In this document: positions 17,818 through 25,661 of the stretch, piece after piece | Layout of the letters: every line of letters begins with the position of its first letter | Position numbering within the stretch: the first letter of the stretch is position 1 | Source: a bacterium | GTDB taxonomy: Bacteria; Myxococcota_A; UBA9160; UBA4427 | Assembly: GCA_024742285.1 (NCBI GenBank) | Contig: JANSYR010000004.1 | Location: 310,001 to 374,000 of the forward strand | Length of the DNA: 64,000 nt | Reading direction: 5' to 3' | Position numbers and translations under genes: made by a program | The notes under the pieces: generated by a model | Databases searched by the model: none | The model's input: only the letters and a program-made list of their open reading frames with translations | What the model was told of the DNA's origin: nothing

Positions 17818-18567
17818 TCAGGCCTGCGCCGATCCGATTCTCTCCGGTGACCAGACGACGACGTCGATGCGGCGACTGAAGTGAAGCGTCGCGGGGGGAC
17901 CCGCGAGGGCCAGACCATGGGGTCGACCGATCGTATTCGTCGACACGGAAGCGGTCGCGTCCTGGAGCGGCCAGGGGACGTGGTGGACTTCGGCCCGGAG
18001 GAGATCGCCTCGCGGTGAGCACGCATAGAGGCAGTAGCGCTCGGTCAACCAGTGCTCGAGGCTACCGGCCCGCGACTCGCGAACGTCACTCGAGGGCGCG
18101 TAGGTTCCTTCGAAGACCGCGTCCGCGTCACGCCGGTGACAGCGATAGTCGTAGGTGTCCCCGGATCGTGTGATGTCGATCGTCGCGTGCTCGTAGGGCA
18201 GGTGGAAGAATCGGCGCGCGGCCCAGACCGCCAGCGGATTCGTCGCGTCGAGGCTCAGGAAGAAGACGCCCGGCCGGCCCTCGTACTCGACGTAGAGGCG
18301 CAGGTTCAGCTCCGGGAACGCGGAGATCCACGGAAGATCGGGCAGCGGTCGCCGCATGACGCCGGCCATCCGAAAGGGCACGACGCCGACCCAGGACGTG
18401 CCCTCGAAGTCCTGCAGCTCGAGGGGGGCCGGGACGAGCCGCGTGAGCTCGGCGGCCGGGACCGGCCAGTGGGCGAAGAGGAGGTCGCGCCACGATTGGC
18501 GCCAGGTCCAACGCTTCGCGGGGATCGGCCACGGACGGTGGTCCTGTCTCGCGAGGGAGGAGTGCAT
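17818..18567 (-). CDS. YqjF/DUF2071 family protein
   Basis: 249 residues matching the DUF2071/YqjF family: an early W-x-x-L-x-F-A-H-W-P-V motif (WRDLLFAHWPVPAAELTRLVP), FEGTSWVGVVPFRMAGV, and FPELNLRLYVEYEGRPGVFFLSLDA. Predicted soluble acetoacetate-decarboxylase-like fold; no reaction is established. It lies 3 bp after the stop of the secreted protein gene at 18571 and is probably co-transcribed with it. Confidence 0.85.
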   Translation of the reverse strand: MHSSLARQDHRPWPIPAKRWTWRQSWRDLLFAHWPVPAAELTRLVPAPLELQDFEGTSWVGVVPFRMAGVMRRPLPDLPWISAFPELNLRLYVEYEGRPGVFFLSLDATNPLAVWAARRFFHLPYEHATIDITRSGDTYDYRCHRRDADAVFEGTYAPSSDVRESRAGSLEHWLTERYCLYACSPRGDLLRAEVHHVPWPLQDATASVSTNTIGRPHGLALAGPPATLHFSRRIDVVVWSPERIGSAQA

Positions 18568-18570
18568 CGA

Positions 18571-19518
18571 TCAGTGGGCACCGCGGAGCGACCGGATGAA
18601 GTCGAAGAAGTGCTCGCGGTTCTTTTCGTAGGGTCCGGGGGCACCGGCGTAGTAGACGAGGATCGGGCCGTTGTTCCCGGCCCAGGAGACCATCTCGCTG
18701 TGGATCTTCGCCTCTTCGTCGAAGCGCTTGCGTGAGCTCAGGCCGTCGATCGGGATCGGCACTCGCTCGCTTCCGGTCTCGAAGCCCAGGGCCTTGCGCC
18801 AATACGACTCGAATCCCCCGCCGACCTGTCCGGGCCCTACGAACAGGCGGATGGTCGACTGGGAATGGCCGGGCAGTCCGTCGTGGCGGATCGTTCCCGT
18901 ACCGAGCATGACGAGCTGGGTCCGCGGGCCGTTCTTCGTGTCGAACTCCGCGATCGCGAAGGGCATGAACCAGAAGGGGAAGCGAACGCTCCAGCCGCCC
19001 CGCGCGGAGCGAAGCAGGAGCAGGTCGCCCTCGAGCGAAGAGGTGAAGGACTCCGGCAGCGGAACGAGTGCGGGCATCTCGGGAACGTTCTCGAGACCGC
19101 TCCGCGCGACGAGTTCGTTGTACACGTGATGGGCGCCGTACACGCCGAGGGGTTCCGCCCAGGAGAAGACCGTCCGCATGAGCAGATCGTCCTCGAGAGG
19201 CAGGAGCGGCTTGCCCTCGGTGTGGCGCTGGGCCACGTAGGACGAGAGCAGCGAGTAGAGCGCCTCGCGGACCGATTGGCGCCGCTCGGGATCGAGCTTC
19301 GCATGGTTCTCGATCAGCCAGTTGTTGAGTCGGGCGATCTCGGTCGCGATCTGTTCGCTGGTGAAGATCGGATCCGTGAGCGGCGCGGCCGCGTAGCCGT
19401 TCTCCAGCCGCTCCGACGCCCCCGCAGCCGACGCGACCCAGATCAGCAGCGCGACGAGCCACGCGGCCGGGCCTCGCGAGCGATCTCTCCTGCGTACGGC
19501 GGGCGGCATGGCGACCAT
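18571..19518 (-). CDS. Secreted protein of unknown function
   Basis: Not recognised. 315 residues with a clear Sec signal (AAWLVALLIWVASAAGA, cleavage near ASA/GAS). The mature part is soluble, with a helical N-terminal half and a beta-rich half containing GGWSVRFPFWFMPF and IRLFVGPGQVGGG. It could be an exported stress or lipid-related protein, but no motif supports this. Start at 19518 or an ATG three codons later (19509). First gene of a two-gene unit with the DUF2071 gene. Confidence 0.75.
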   Translation of the reverse strand: MVAMPPAVRRRDRSRGPAAWLVALLIWVASAAGASERLENGYAAAPLTDPIFTSEQIATEIARLNNWLIENHAKLDPERRQSVREALYSLLSSYVAQRHTEGKPLLPLEDDLLMRTVFSWAEPLGVYGAHHVYNELVARSGLENVPEMPALVPLPESFTSSLEGDLLLLRSARGGWSVRFPFWFMPFAIAEFDTKNGPRTQLVMLGTGTIRHDGLPGHSQSTIRLFVGPGQVGGGFESYWRKALGFETGSERVPIPIDGLSSRKRFDEEAKIHSEMVSWAGNNGPILVYYAGAPGPYEKNREHFFDFIRSLRGAH

Positions 19519-19564
19519 GGTGCGGGCGATCCTTTCGGAAGCGTCGGACGAAGGAGCGGGTGGG

Positions 19565-19960
19565 TCAGGAGGGTTCGGGGGGACCGGCTCGGAGGATGGC
19601 GAACGCCGCCGCGGCGACGGCGAGCTCGCCTGCGAGGAAGAGCCACATCCAGACGTTCGGACCGCCTTCGGTGACGATGCCGATCGTCCGGCCGCCTGCC
19701 ATGCAGAGCATCAGCACGAGAACGCCGCGGAGACCGACGCGGTGGAGCGCCGGATCGCGGGCGAGGGCCGCGAGGAGGAGCCCGACCGCGACCGTCATGC
19801 CTCCGTAGGTCGCCCGGAAATCGATCTTCGCCGCCGAGGTCTGCGGCGCCCCTTCGGTGATCGCCGTCGCGACGACTTCGGGCGCGACCACGAAGAGAAG
19901 ACCGTAGAAGAAGAAGAGGCCGGCGTTCAGCCAGACGAGGATCGGTCCGAAGGAAGGCAT
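19565..19960 (-). CDS. DUF4345-like four-span membrane protein
   Basis: 131 residues with four hydrophobic helices: WLNAGLFFFYGLLFVVAP, the GMTVAVGLLLAALA region, GVLVLMLCMAGGRTIGIV, and MWLFLAGELAVAAAAFAIL. Size, the FRATYGGMTVAVG motif and the topology fit the DUF4345 family. The ATG at 19960 is used; the long upstream in-frame extension is hydrophilic shadow sequence. Lies 20 bp after the selenoprotein gene. Confidence 0.7.
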   Translation of the reverse strand: MPSFGPILVWLNAGLFFFYGLLFVVAPEVVATAITEGAPQTSAAKIDFRATYGGMTVAVGLLLAALARDPALHRVGLRGVLVLMLCMAGGRTIGIVTEGGPNVWMWLFLAGELAVAAAAFAILRAGPPEPS

Positions 19961-19980
19961 GGCGGAAGGTCCTCTCGCGT

Positions 19981-20460
19981 TCAGCTCTTCTTCGCCCGCT
20001 GAGCGAGCATCGTCGCGAGGAAGAGGGTCTCTTCGGGATCCATCCGGCCGACCGGCGAGCTCGAGTAGGTCGAACTCATCACGCGACCCGACTGCGTCAG
20101 CAGGAACTCGCTCGGCTGGATGAAGTCCCGCTTCTCCTCCCACCATGCGCCGATGGCGTCGCCGATCTCGCGCGTGACGCCGTGGGCGACGGGGAAGCCG
20201 AGGTCGGCGGCGACCGCGGCGGCGTCCTCCTCCGCGTCGACGGTGGCGGCGAAGAGACTCACTCCGATGTCCGAGAACGCGGCACGGCGTTCTTCATATC
20301 CGGCGAGGAGCCGGCGGCAGAAGGGTCACCAGTGGCCGCGATAGAAGAGGAGGATCGCGTACGGCGTCTCGATCTGGTCGGGGAGCGTGACGCTGCCGTC
20401 GCCGACGAGGGAGAGAGTGATCGACGGGAAGGTCCCACCGAGGTCGAGCTTGTCTGCCAT
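19981..20460 (-). CDS. Peroxiredoxin-like selenoprotein (TGA decoded as Sec45)
   Basis: AhpC/TSA (redoxin)-like thiol peroxidase, 159 residues if the TGA at 20326-20328 is read as selenocysteine. The frame is open from the ATG at 20460 (MADKLDLGGTFPSITLSL) through ILLFYRGHW-U-PFCRRLLAGYEE to the TGA stop at 19981. Homologues have FYRGHWCPFC, so Sec replaces the first (peroxidatic-type) Cys while Cys48 is kept as partner. Downstream sequence remains family-like (LFAATVDAEEDAAAVAADL, GFPVAHG). A 5-bp stem-loop sits 12-26 nt after the TGA. selA is in the window. The alternative is a nonsense mutation, less likely given the exact position and conserved coding on both sides. Confidence 0.85.
20300..20328 (-). 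promoter_or_regulatory. Sec TGA codon and bSECIS-like hairpin
   Basis: The TGA occupies 20326-20328. CCGGC (20310-20314) pairs with GCCGG (20300-20304) around UCCUC, placing the apical loop about 17-21 nt after the UGA, within the normal bSECIS window. The loop lacks an obvious leading G, so SelB recognition needs testing. Confidence 0.6.
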
Positions 20461-20609
20461 CGGGTGTCTTCTCCATGCGCTGCGGACGGGGAGTCCGGTT
20501 GCGTTTCGCGACGATACCCCAGCTCGAAGCGCCCCTCGTTCCCGGCTTCGTATCGTCCGATCCTGGAAGGCCGGCTCGAGACGACGAGCCGGAAGCGGAG
20601 CGAATCCGT

Positions 20610-21050
20610 TCAGCGCCGCCGCTTCCGCTTCTTCTGGAGGTGATAGGTGAGCGCCTCGGCGATGCAGAAGCCGAGCGGCTCACGAGGGAGCGTCCCGGCG
20701 ATGGGAATCCGGATGGCGCGGTTGCCCTCGAACTCCAGGAGTCCGTCGAACTCTTCCCGGAACCGCTCGATCAGCGACGTCTGGCAATGGACGTAGAGCT
20801 GGATCGAGTCCGGGGACGCGTCCTTCCAGTCGATTCGGACGGTCGTTCCGCTCTTCGTCTCCGACGTGACGTAGGCGGGCTCGCTCCACTTGAGCGTCTC
20901 TTCGAGGGGCCCCACGCCATCGGTTTCGCGCGCGGTGCGGAAGATCAGCGCCCGGAGTTCGAGGAGGCGTCGACGCGCCTTCGGCGGGTAACCCTCGAAG
21001 ATCGCCGCGATCTTCTCGTCTTCGAAGGGAGGTTTCGCCGTCTTCGTCAT
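20610..21050 (-). CDS. DUF1801/YdhG-like domain protein
   Basis: 146 residues from the ATG at 21050, 5 bp after the previous stop. The family pattern is present: YPPKARRRLLELRALIFRTA near the start, EETLKWSEPAYVT, and RIDWK followed by a conserved YVHCQTSLIERFREEF region and an (R)AIRIPI strand. Small alpha/beta soluble protein; function unknown. The C-terminus is a basic KKRKRRR tail, possibly nucleic-acid binding. In a unit with the truncated PNPOx-like gene. Confidence 0.8.
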   Translation of the reverse strand: MTKTAKPPFEDEKIAAIFEGYPPKARRRLLELRALIFRTARETDGVGPLEETLKWSEPAYVTSETKSGTTVRIDWKDASPDSIQLYVHCQTSLIERFREEFDGLLEFEGNRAIRIPIAGTLPREPLGFCIAEALTYHLQKKRKRRR

Positions 21051-21055
21051 GGTGA

Positions 21056-21328
21056 TCAGACCGGGCGGAGCGAGACGAAGAGACGGACGAAGCCGAATCC
21101 CGCGCAGCAGGGGAAGCCGATGACGGCGAGCAGGGTTGCCCGGGGATCCTTCGCGATTCGGGCCCTCTTCGCCGAAGTGACGCTCGTGAACATGCGGACG
21201 ACGTCGGCGGTCCCGTCGAAGCAGACGGGGACCGTCACGGGCGAGCCGTCCTCGCGAAGCGGACTGAGCATCCCCAGGCGGGGTCGAGAGAGAAACTGCG
21301 TACGTTCTTCCTCGGTCATCGCGGCCAT
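21056..21328 (-). CDS. Short PNPOx-family protein, probably truncated
   Basis: 90 residues: MTEEERTQFLSRPRLGMLS, REDGSPVTVPVCFDG and RMFTSVTSAKRARIAKDPRATLL match the first half of flavin/F420-binding PNPOx-like proteins. After DPRATLL the sequence becomes hydrophobic and Cys/Phe-rich (IGFPCCAGFGF) and stops, where relatives continue for 40-60 residues. No other frame carries the missing part, so it is a C-terminal deletion or replacement. The starts at 21328 and 21319 are both possible; it overlaps the end of the upstream gene by 13 bp. Confidence 0.6.
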   Translation of the reverse strand: MAAMTEEERTQFLSRPRLGMLSPLREDGSPVTVPVCFDGTADVVRMFTSVTSAKRARIAKDPRATLLAVIGFPCCAGFGFVRLFVSLRPV

Positions 21329-22005
21329 CGGTCGACTCCGTGCGTCGATTCGCCAGTCGAACGATCTCGCCCTCGCGACGGCCTGTCAATCGTTCCGGAG
21401 GAGCCTCGACGACGACCGCGGGCCGGGCCGCGTGTGCCGCCGAGGGCGTCGCGGCCGTCATGAACGGTCGGTGCCCTTCTCCAGTCGTCTCGCACCGCCC
21501 TGGCGAGGAGCGCGAGGACGAGGGTGGGTGGGCCGATCCAGAACGCCTCGTTCGCGAGGATCGTGAGGCCGCGTCCCTGGAAGAATGCCGAGACCGAGAG
21601 CGGCGAGGTCATGATCGGTCGGAACGGCGCGAAGAAGCGTGTTTCGTCGAAGGGAAGCAGGAGGCCGATTCCGAGGCCTGCGTCGGTGAACAGATCGAGG
21701 AGTCCGTGGGAGAGGACGGCGGCGCCCGTCAGGACTCCGGCGAGGGCGGATCGTTTCGCGCCCCATCGCCGCCAGATCGGCACCGAAGTGGCCCCGACGA
21801 AGACTGCGAAGAAGATCGAGTGGGTGAAGCCGCGGTGGCCGAGGGGCTCGTGATAGGCCACGCCCAGCGTGTGGAAGACCACGTCGAGATCCGGTGCGGC
21901 CGCGAGCACGGCGAGCGTCGACACGAACAGGCGGGGGCGCGCCGCAGTGGGCAGGGCCGTCGCCAGGGTCGCGCCGACGGCAGCATGGGCGAAGGCGCTC
22001 GGCAC
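21316..22005 (-). CDS. YdjM/DUF457-type membrane metal-dependent hydrolase
   Basis: 229 residues, GTG start with GGAG 6-7 bases upstream. Family signature: FAHAAVGA at the N-terminus, AAPDLDVV, and HRGFTHSIFFAVFV (HRGxTHS metal site), then GAAVLSHGLLDLFTD with a second metal ligand set. Four or five membrane spans. The last 45 residues are Arg/Gly-rich and unlike the family, perhaps a run-on after a lost stop. LexA-regulated YdjM relatives exist, but no operator was seen here. Confidence 0.85.
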   Translation of the reverse strand: MPSAFAHAAVGATLATALPTAARPRLFVSTLAVLAAAPDLDVVFHTLGVAYHEPLGHRGFTHSIFFAVFVGATSVPIWRRWGAKRSALAGVLTGAAVLSHGLLDLFTDAGLGIGLLLPFDETRFFAPFRPIMTSPLSVSAFFQGRGLTILANEAFWIGPPTLVLALLARAVRDDWRRAPTVHDGRDALGGTRGPARGRRRGSSGTIDRPSRGRDRSTGESTHGVDRWPR

Positions 22006-22054
22006 GCAGTTCTCCTCGATTCGAGAGACGACCGGAGGCGATCGACCGCGAAGG

Positions 22055-22744
22055 CTAGTCGTTCGAGTCGAGCATCGACGAGAGTCCCTCGCGGTCGCGC
22101 AGCGTGATCCGACCGTAGGCGACCTCGATCCAGCCCTCGCGCTCGAAGCGCTTCAGGTGGCGACCGACGGCCTCGCGGGTCGCCCCGACCATCGCCGCGA
22201 GATCTTCCTGCGGCAGATGCACGTCGATCAGAGTCCCGCCGTCCTCTGCGGGTTCCCCGTGATCGCCCGCCAGCTCGAGGAGCCGCTTGGCGAGGCGTGT
22301 CGGCAGATCGAGCAGGACCGCGTCTTCGAGGAGCCCGAAGAGCATCCGTACGCGGTGGCTCATCAGCTCGGCGAAGGGCGGCCAGAACTCCGGATGCGCG
22401 CGCAGCAGCGCCTCGACTTCGCGGGAGTCGACGGAGAAGAGCTCGGTCTCTCCGATCGCGACGTTGTCGTGCGTACGAGGCAGGCCGTCGAAGAGGGAGA
22501 GCTCCCCGAACCATTCTCCAGGGCCGAGAACCGTGAGCACGAACTCGCGGCCGTCCGCGCCGTGGCCGAGGACCTGGACGCGGCCTGCGGCGACGCCGAA
22601 GAGCCCGTGTCCCGGATCGCCGCGGCGGAAGATCACGTCCCCGTCCGCGAAGCGCCGGCGAACGGCCCGGGCCTCGAGCGCGGTCGTGATCGCCTCGGGG
22701 AGCGTGCGTAGAAAGTCCTTGTGAATCAGGAGCTTGTCGGCCAT
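22055..22744 (-). CDS. Crp/Fnr-family transcription regulator
   Basis: 229 residues from the ATG at 22744. The N-terminal cyclic-nucleotide domain carries the phosphate-binding cassette GEWFGELSLFDGLPRT, with the Glu and Arg-Thr that bind cAMP in CRP. The C-terminal winged helix reads LAAMVGATREAVGRHLKRFE, aligning with the E. coli CRP recognition helix (Arg180, Glu181, Arg185 equivalents). It has no Fe-S cysteine set, so it is not an FNR oxygen sensor. Divergent from the aldolase gene across a perfect palindrome that fits a CRP-type site. Confidence 0.93.
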   Translation of the reverse strand: MADKLLIHKDFLRTLPEAITTALEARAVRRRFADGDVIFRRGDPGHGLFGVAAGRVQVLGHGADGREFVLTVLGPGEWFGELSLFDGLPRTHDNVAIGETELFSVDSREVEALLRAHPEFWPPFAELMSHRVRMLFGLLEDAVLLDLPTRLAKRLLELAGDHGEPAEDGGTLIDVHLPQEDLAAMVGATREAVGRHLKRFEREGWIEVAYGRITLRDREGLSSMLDSND

Positions 22745-22772
22745 CGAGACGTCCAGGGAGATTCTTCGGGAG

Positions 22773-22792
22773 ACTGCGATCCGGATCGCAGT
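22773..22792. promoter_or_regulatory. Perfect 20-bp palindrome, probable Crp-type operator
   Basis: ACTGCGATCCGGATCGCAGT. Its core TGCGA-N6-TCGCA has the spacing of the CRP site TGTGA-N6-TCACA. It lies 29 bp before the regulator ATG. Its centre is about 41.5 bp before a start predicted from a TAGGCT -10 box (22812-22817) of the aldolase gene, the class II activator geometry. Confidence 0.7.
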
Positions 22793-22850
22793 GTGCCGGA
22801 TCGACGCGGCGTAGGCTGCCTCCATCGACCCCCGAACGAGGAGACCTGCG

Positions 22851-23615
22851 ATGTCCGCCGCCGAAAACCTGACCGAGCCCCGAATCGACTGCTCGCCCGA
22901 GGAGTGGGCCGTCCGCGTCGACCTGGCCGCCGCCTATCGGCTGGTGGCCCTGCACGGCTGGGATGATCTGATCTTCACCCACCTGTCCGCGCGCGTGCCC
23001 GGGACGGACCACTTCCTGATCAATCCCTACGGCCTTCTCTTCGAGGAGATCCAGGCTTCGAGTCTCGTGAAGATCGACGTCGAGGGAAACAAGATCGACG
23101 ACTCACCGTATCCGGTGAACCCGGCCGGCTTCACGATCCACAGCGCCGTCCACATGTCGCGCGAGGACGCCCACTGCGTCGTCCATCTCCATACGGTCCA
23201 GGGTCAGGGCGTCTCGGCCCAGCCGCAGGGCCTTCTTCCGATCACCCAGACCGCGCTCCAGATCCACGCCGACGTCGCCTATCACGACTTCGAGGGGATC
23301 GCCGAGGATCTCGACGAGCGTGAGCGGATCGTTCGGGACCTGGGTGACAAGAACGCGCTGATCCTCCGCAATCACGGCACGTTGACCGTCGGCGAGACCG
23401 TCGCCGACGCCTGGCTTCGCATGTACATGCTCGAGCGCGCCTGCGAGGCCCAGATCGCGGCGCAGGCCGGGGGGACGCCGCTCGAGGCGCCGGCGGAGGC
23501 GGCGGAGAAGACCGCGGCGATCGTGAAGCTCGGACTGCCGACGATCGGGCGGGAGCTCGCCTGGCCGGCGCTGCTGCGACGCGTGGATCGGGAGAACCCG
23601 GGCTACGAGGCCTGA
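22851..23615 (+). CDS. Class II aldolase/adducin domain protein
   Basis: 254 residues, zinc-dependent class II aldolase fold. Motifs: GWDDLIFTHLSARVPG, INPYGLLFEEI, HMSREDAHCVVHLHTVQG (two metal histidines in HLH) and LRNHGTLTVGETVADA (third histidine). Family members cleave sugar phosphates such as fuculose-1-phosphate or act as decarboxylases; this stand-alone type has no known substrate. Probably controlled by the divergent Crp-type regulator. Confidence 0.9.
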   Translation: MSAAENLTEPRIDCSPEEWAVRVDLAAAYRLVALHGWDDLIFTHLSARVPGTDHFLINPYGLLFEEIQASSLVKIDVEGNKIDDSPYPVNPAGFTIHSAVHMSREDAHCVVHLHTVQGQGVSAQPQGLLPITQTALQIHADVAYHDFEGIAEDLDERERIVRDLGDKNALILRNHGTLTVGETVADAWLRMYMLERACEAQIAAQAGGTPLEAPAEAAEKTAAIVKLGLPTIGRELAWPALLRRVDRENPGYEA

Positions 23616-23673
23616 GGGCCGACGCCCCGCGAAGCGCCGACCGACTCGGTCCGGATCGTGGAGTCATCGCTGC

Positions 23674-24162
23674 TCATCGCGCGAGCCCCAGTCGTTCGTG
23701 CCACGCTGCGATCGACTCCTCCGGATAGCCGCCATGCTGCCGGTCCTGCGGGTCGGCGTGCACCTCGACCCAGGGTGCCTTCGAGTCGATCATGAGGTGG
23801 GTGCGTTCGGGCGGAATCGGAAGCGGGGTGTCGATCGCGCTCGCCAGGGGATGGATGAGCTTCGGCCAGCGGGGGTCCCAGAGCCAGAGATGCGTCCCGC
23901 ACTCGCCACAGAAGTGGCGTCGCGCGGGACTCTGCGAAGGCGCATTCTCGCCCTCGCTCTGAATCATCGCCTGGTAGACCCGGACGTGCTCCTCGCCTTC
24001 CACAGCGAGGGTCTCGAACTCGCCGCCCAGATTGATGGCGAAGCCCCCGCCGCCCGTCGTCTTCCGGCAGATGCCGCAGTAGCAGACGTTGAACGGGTAG
24101 GGGTGGGGCGATTCGAGGTGGAAGCGGATGGCCCCGCAGTGGCAGGAACCTTCGAGATGCAT
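23674..24162 (-). CDS. GFA/CENP-V zinc-binding domain protein
   Basis: 162 residues of the glutathione-dependent formaldehyde-activating (GFA) family. Zinc ligands are clear: GSCHCGAIRF, NVCYCGICRKTTGG and HFCGECGTHLW. Some relatives bind glutathione and metals, but most have no proven reaction. Typical small cytosolic enzyme; no operon partner is obvious. Confidence 0.93.
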   Translation of the reverse strand: MHLEGSCHCGAIRFHLESPHPYPFNVCYCGICRKTTGGGGFAINLGGEFETLAVEGEEHVRVYQAMIQSEGENAPSQSPARRHFCGECGTHLWLWDPRWPKLIHPLASAIDTPLPIPPERTHLMIDSKAPWVEVHADPQDRQHGGYPEESIAAWHERLGLAR

Positions 24163-24217
24163 CCTGGGCGCTCCTCCCTTTATCAGTCGATCGCGAACCT
24201 CTCCGCGGGGTCGAAGC

Positions 24218-24682
24218 TCACCCGGGTCCGTCGTCGCCGATCAGTCGATCGACCTCCGCCGCGAAGCCGGGGTCGAACTCGCCCCGGCTCGTCTCCCAGA
24301 ACGCGCGGCCGCCGGGCAGGCCGAGCATCCGGGTCAGGATGTGCTTCTGCGCCGTCCAGGACTCGCGTCCGCCGAGCTGGGACTGCGCCCACGCGTTCCA
24401 GAGGGCCCAGAGCGCATTGGTCAGGATGAGGCGAAGCCGTTCGCGCTCGATCTCGTCGAGGCTGTCCGGGTCTCGGAGGCCGCGGTAGTAGAGCTCGGTC
24501 ACCACGGGATCCGAGGCCATCAGGGAGCGGATTTCGTTGCCGACCTGCGTCGTCGAGTCGATGCTCGTCACGCCGAGCGCGCGCGTGTTCTGGCGGAGCT
24601 GGCTGGCGAGATAGAGGAGCGTGATGATCACGCCGAGCGCGCCGATGATCTCGCCGATCGCGCCGATGGCTTCCCAGTTCAT
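24218..24682 (-). CDS. Single-span membrane protein, paralogue 1 of 3
   Basis: Function unknown. 154 residues from the ATG at 24682. The N-terminal helix WEAIGAIGEIIGALGVIITLLYLASQLR is followed by a helical soluble domain with many Trp/Arg residues. It shares the pattern IGE-x8-VTLxYLAxQ(V/L)R with the genes at 24679-25146 and 25662-26168. The start overlaps the upstream stop as ATGA, so the first two are translationally coupled. Such proteins recur in marine proteobacteria without a known role. Confidence 0.75.
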   Translation of the reverse strand: MNWEAIGAIGEIIGALGVIITLLYLASQLRQNTRALGVTSIDSTTQVGNEIRSLMASDPVVTELYYRGLRDPDSLDEIERERLRLILTNALWALWNAWAQSQLGGRESWTAQKHILTRMLGLPGGRAFWETSRGEFDPGFAAEVDRLIGDDGPG

Positions 24683-25146
24683 CCGGTCGACTCCGTGCTT
24701 GCGACGGAAATCACGTCGCGTTCCATGAAGGCGACGAACTCCGAATCGAACCACGCCTTCTTGTCATCCCAGTGATCGCGGAGGCCGATCGTCCTCCACT
24801 GCCAGCGGTAGCCGTCGACGGGCAGGCTGTCCGTCGGGTAGATCCCGTCCTGGACGCGCAGGTACTCCCAGTTCCAACGGAAGAGCAGGGAAACGGCGTG
24901 CGCTTCATGCTGCCGGAAGCGAACCTCCTCGTCGGTCAGGTCGACACCGTAGACCGTGCGTACGAAATCCGCGTTCTCCGCGATCTCGTCGAAATAGCGG
25001 ATCTGGTTCTGGAGCATGTGGTACTGGGCCTGCTCTCGCGTGACGATGTTGCTCTGCCGTACCTGGACCGCGAGATAGGCGAGGGTGACCAGGGTTGCGA
25101 TCGCGGCGACGAACTCGCCGATGTTGCCGAGCTGCTCGAGGGTCAC
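24679..25146 (-). CDS. Single-span membrane protein, paralogue 2 of 3
   Basis: Function unknown. 155 residues with a GTG start at 25146, 5 bp after the rhodanese gene stop. N-terminal LGNIGEFVAAIATLVTLAYLAVQVRQ, then a helical domain (NQIRYFDEIAENADFVRTVY, LFRWNWEYLRVQDGIY) that faces one side of the membrane. Related to its two neighbours in membrane segment and domain size, with low identity in the soluble part. Confidence 0.75.
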   Translation of the reverse strand: MTLEQLGNIGEFVAAIATLVTLAYLAVQVRQSNIVTREQAQYHMLQNQIRYFDEIAENADFVRTVYGVDLTDEEVRFRQHEAHAVSLLFRWNWEYLRVQDGIYPTDSLPVDGYRWQWRTIGLRDHWDDKKAWFDSEFVAFMERDVISVASTESTG

Positions 25147-25151
25147 GCGGC

Positions 25152-25547
25152 TCAGTTCGCTCCGTCGACCGGGAGACCGGCGCTCATCCAGGCGGAGAGC
25201 CCTCCCTCGATGTGGAGGACGCCGTCGATCCCGAGCGCCAGGAGCGCGGCTTCGCCCTTGCGCGCGCGTGGCCCGACCATGCAGTAGAGCGCGACCCCGT
25301 TGGGCGCGTCGAGCGCGGCGATCTTCTCGGGCTCTTCCCAGGAGATGTTCACCGCGCCCGGGATGTGTCCCCGCGCGAACTCTTCGGGGGACCGCACGTC
25401 GACGACGATCGGTGCGTCTCCGGCCGTGCGGCGCGCACTCAGCTCGCTCGGGGAGATGCTCGGCGCGAGTCCGGGCTCGCCTGATTGTGCGCCTGCGGTG
25501 GACGCAACGACAAGGGCGAAGGCGAATGCCAGAAAGAGAAGTCGCAT
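25152..25547 (-). CDS. Periplasmic rhodanese-domain protein
   Basis: 131 residues from the ATG at 25547 (GGAG at 6 bases). Signal peptide LLFLAFAFALVVASTAGAQ, then a single rhodanese domain: VVDVRSPEEFARGHIPGAVN and the active loop CMVGPRAR with the catalytic Cys, ending with HIEGGLSAW. Persulfide carrier or sulfurtransferase in the periplasm; acceptor unknown. Lies among the three related membrane proteins and may serve the same process. Confidence 0.88.
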   Translation of the reverse strand: MRLLFLAFAFALVVASTAGAQSGEPGLAPSISPSELSARRTAGDAPIVVDVRSPEEFARGHIPGAVNISWEEPEKIAALDAPNGVALYCMVGPRARKGEAALLALGIDGVLHIEGGLSAWMSAGLPVDGAN

Positions 25548-25661
25548 GTCGATCTCCGATGGGGTCGGCGAGATCGCATCAAGATAGCCGTCCCGGCGGA
25601 TCGATGAGCCCTCCACGGTGAAGACACCGCCGCTTTCGACGAAGCGCGAGGGGGACGCGTG

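Noticed and set aside
19981-20262. A separate 93-residue gene starting inside the peroxiredoxin-like region
   Set aside because: The upstream sequence continues in the same frame through one TGA at the exact redox-Cys position, so it is one selenoprotein gene.
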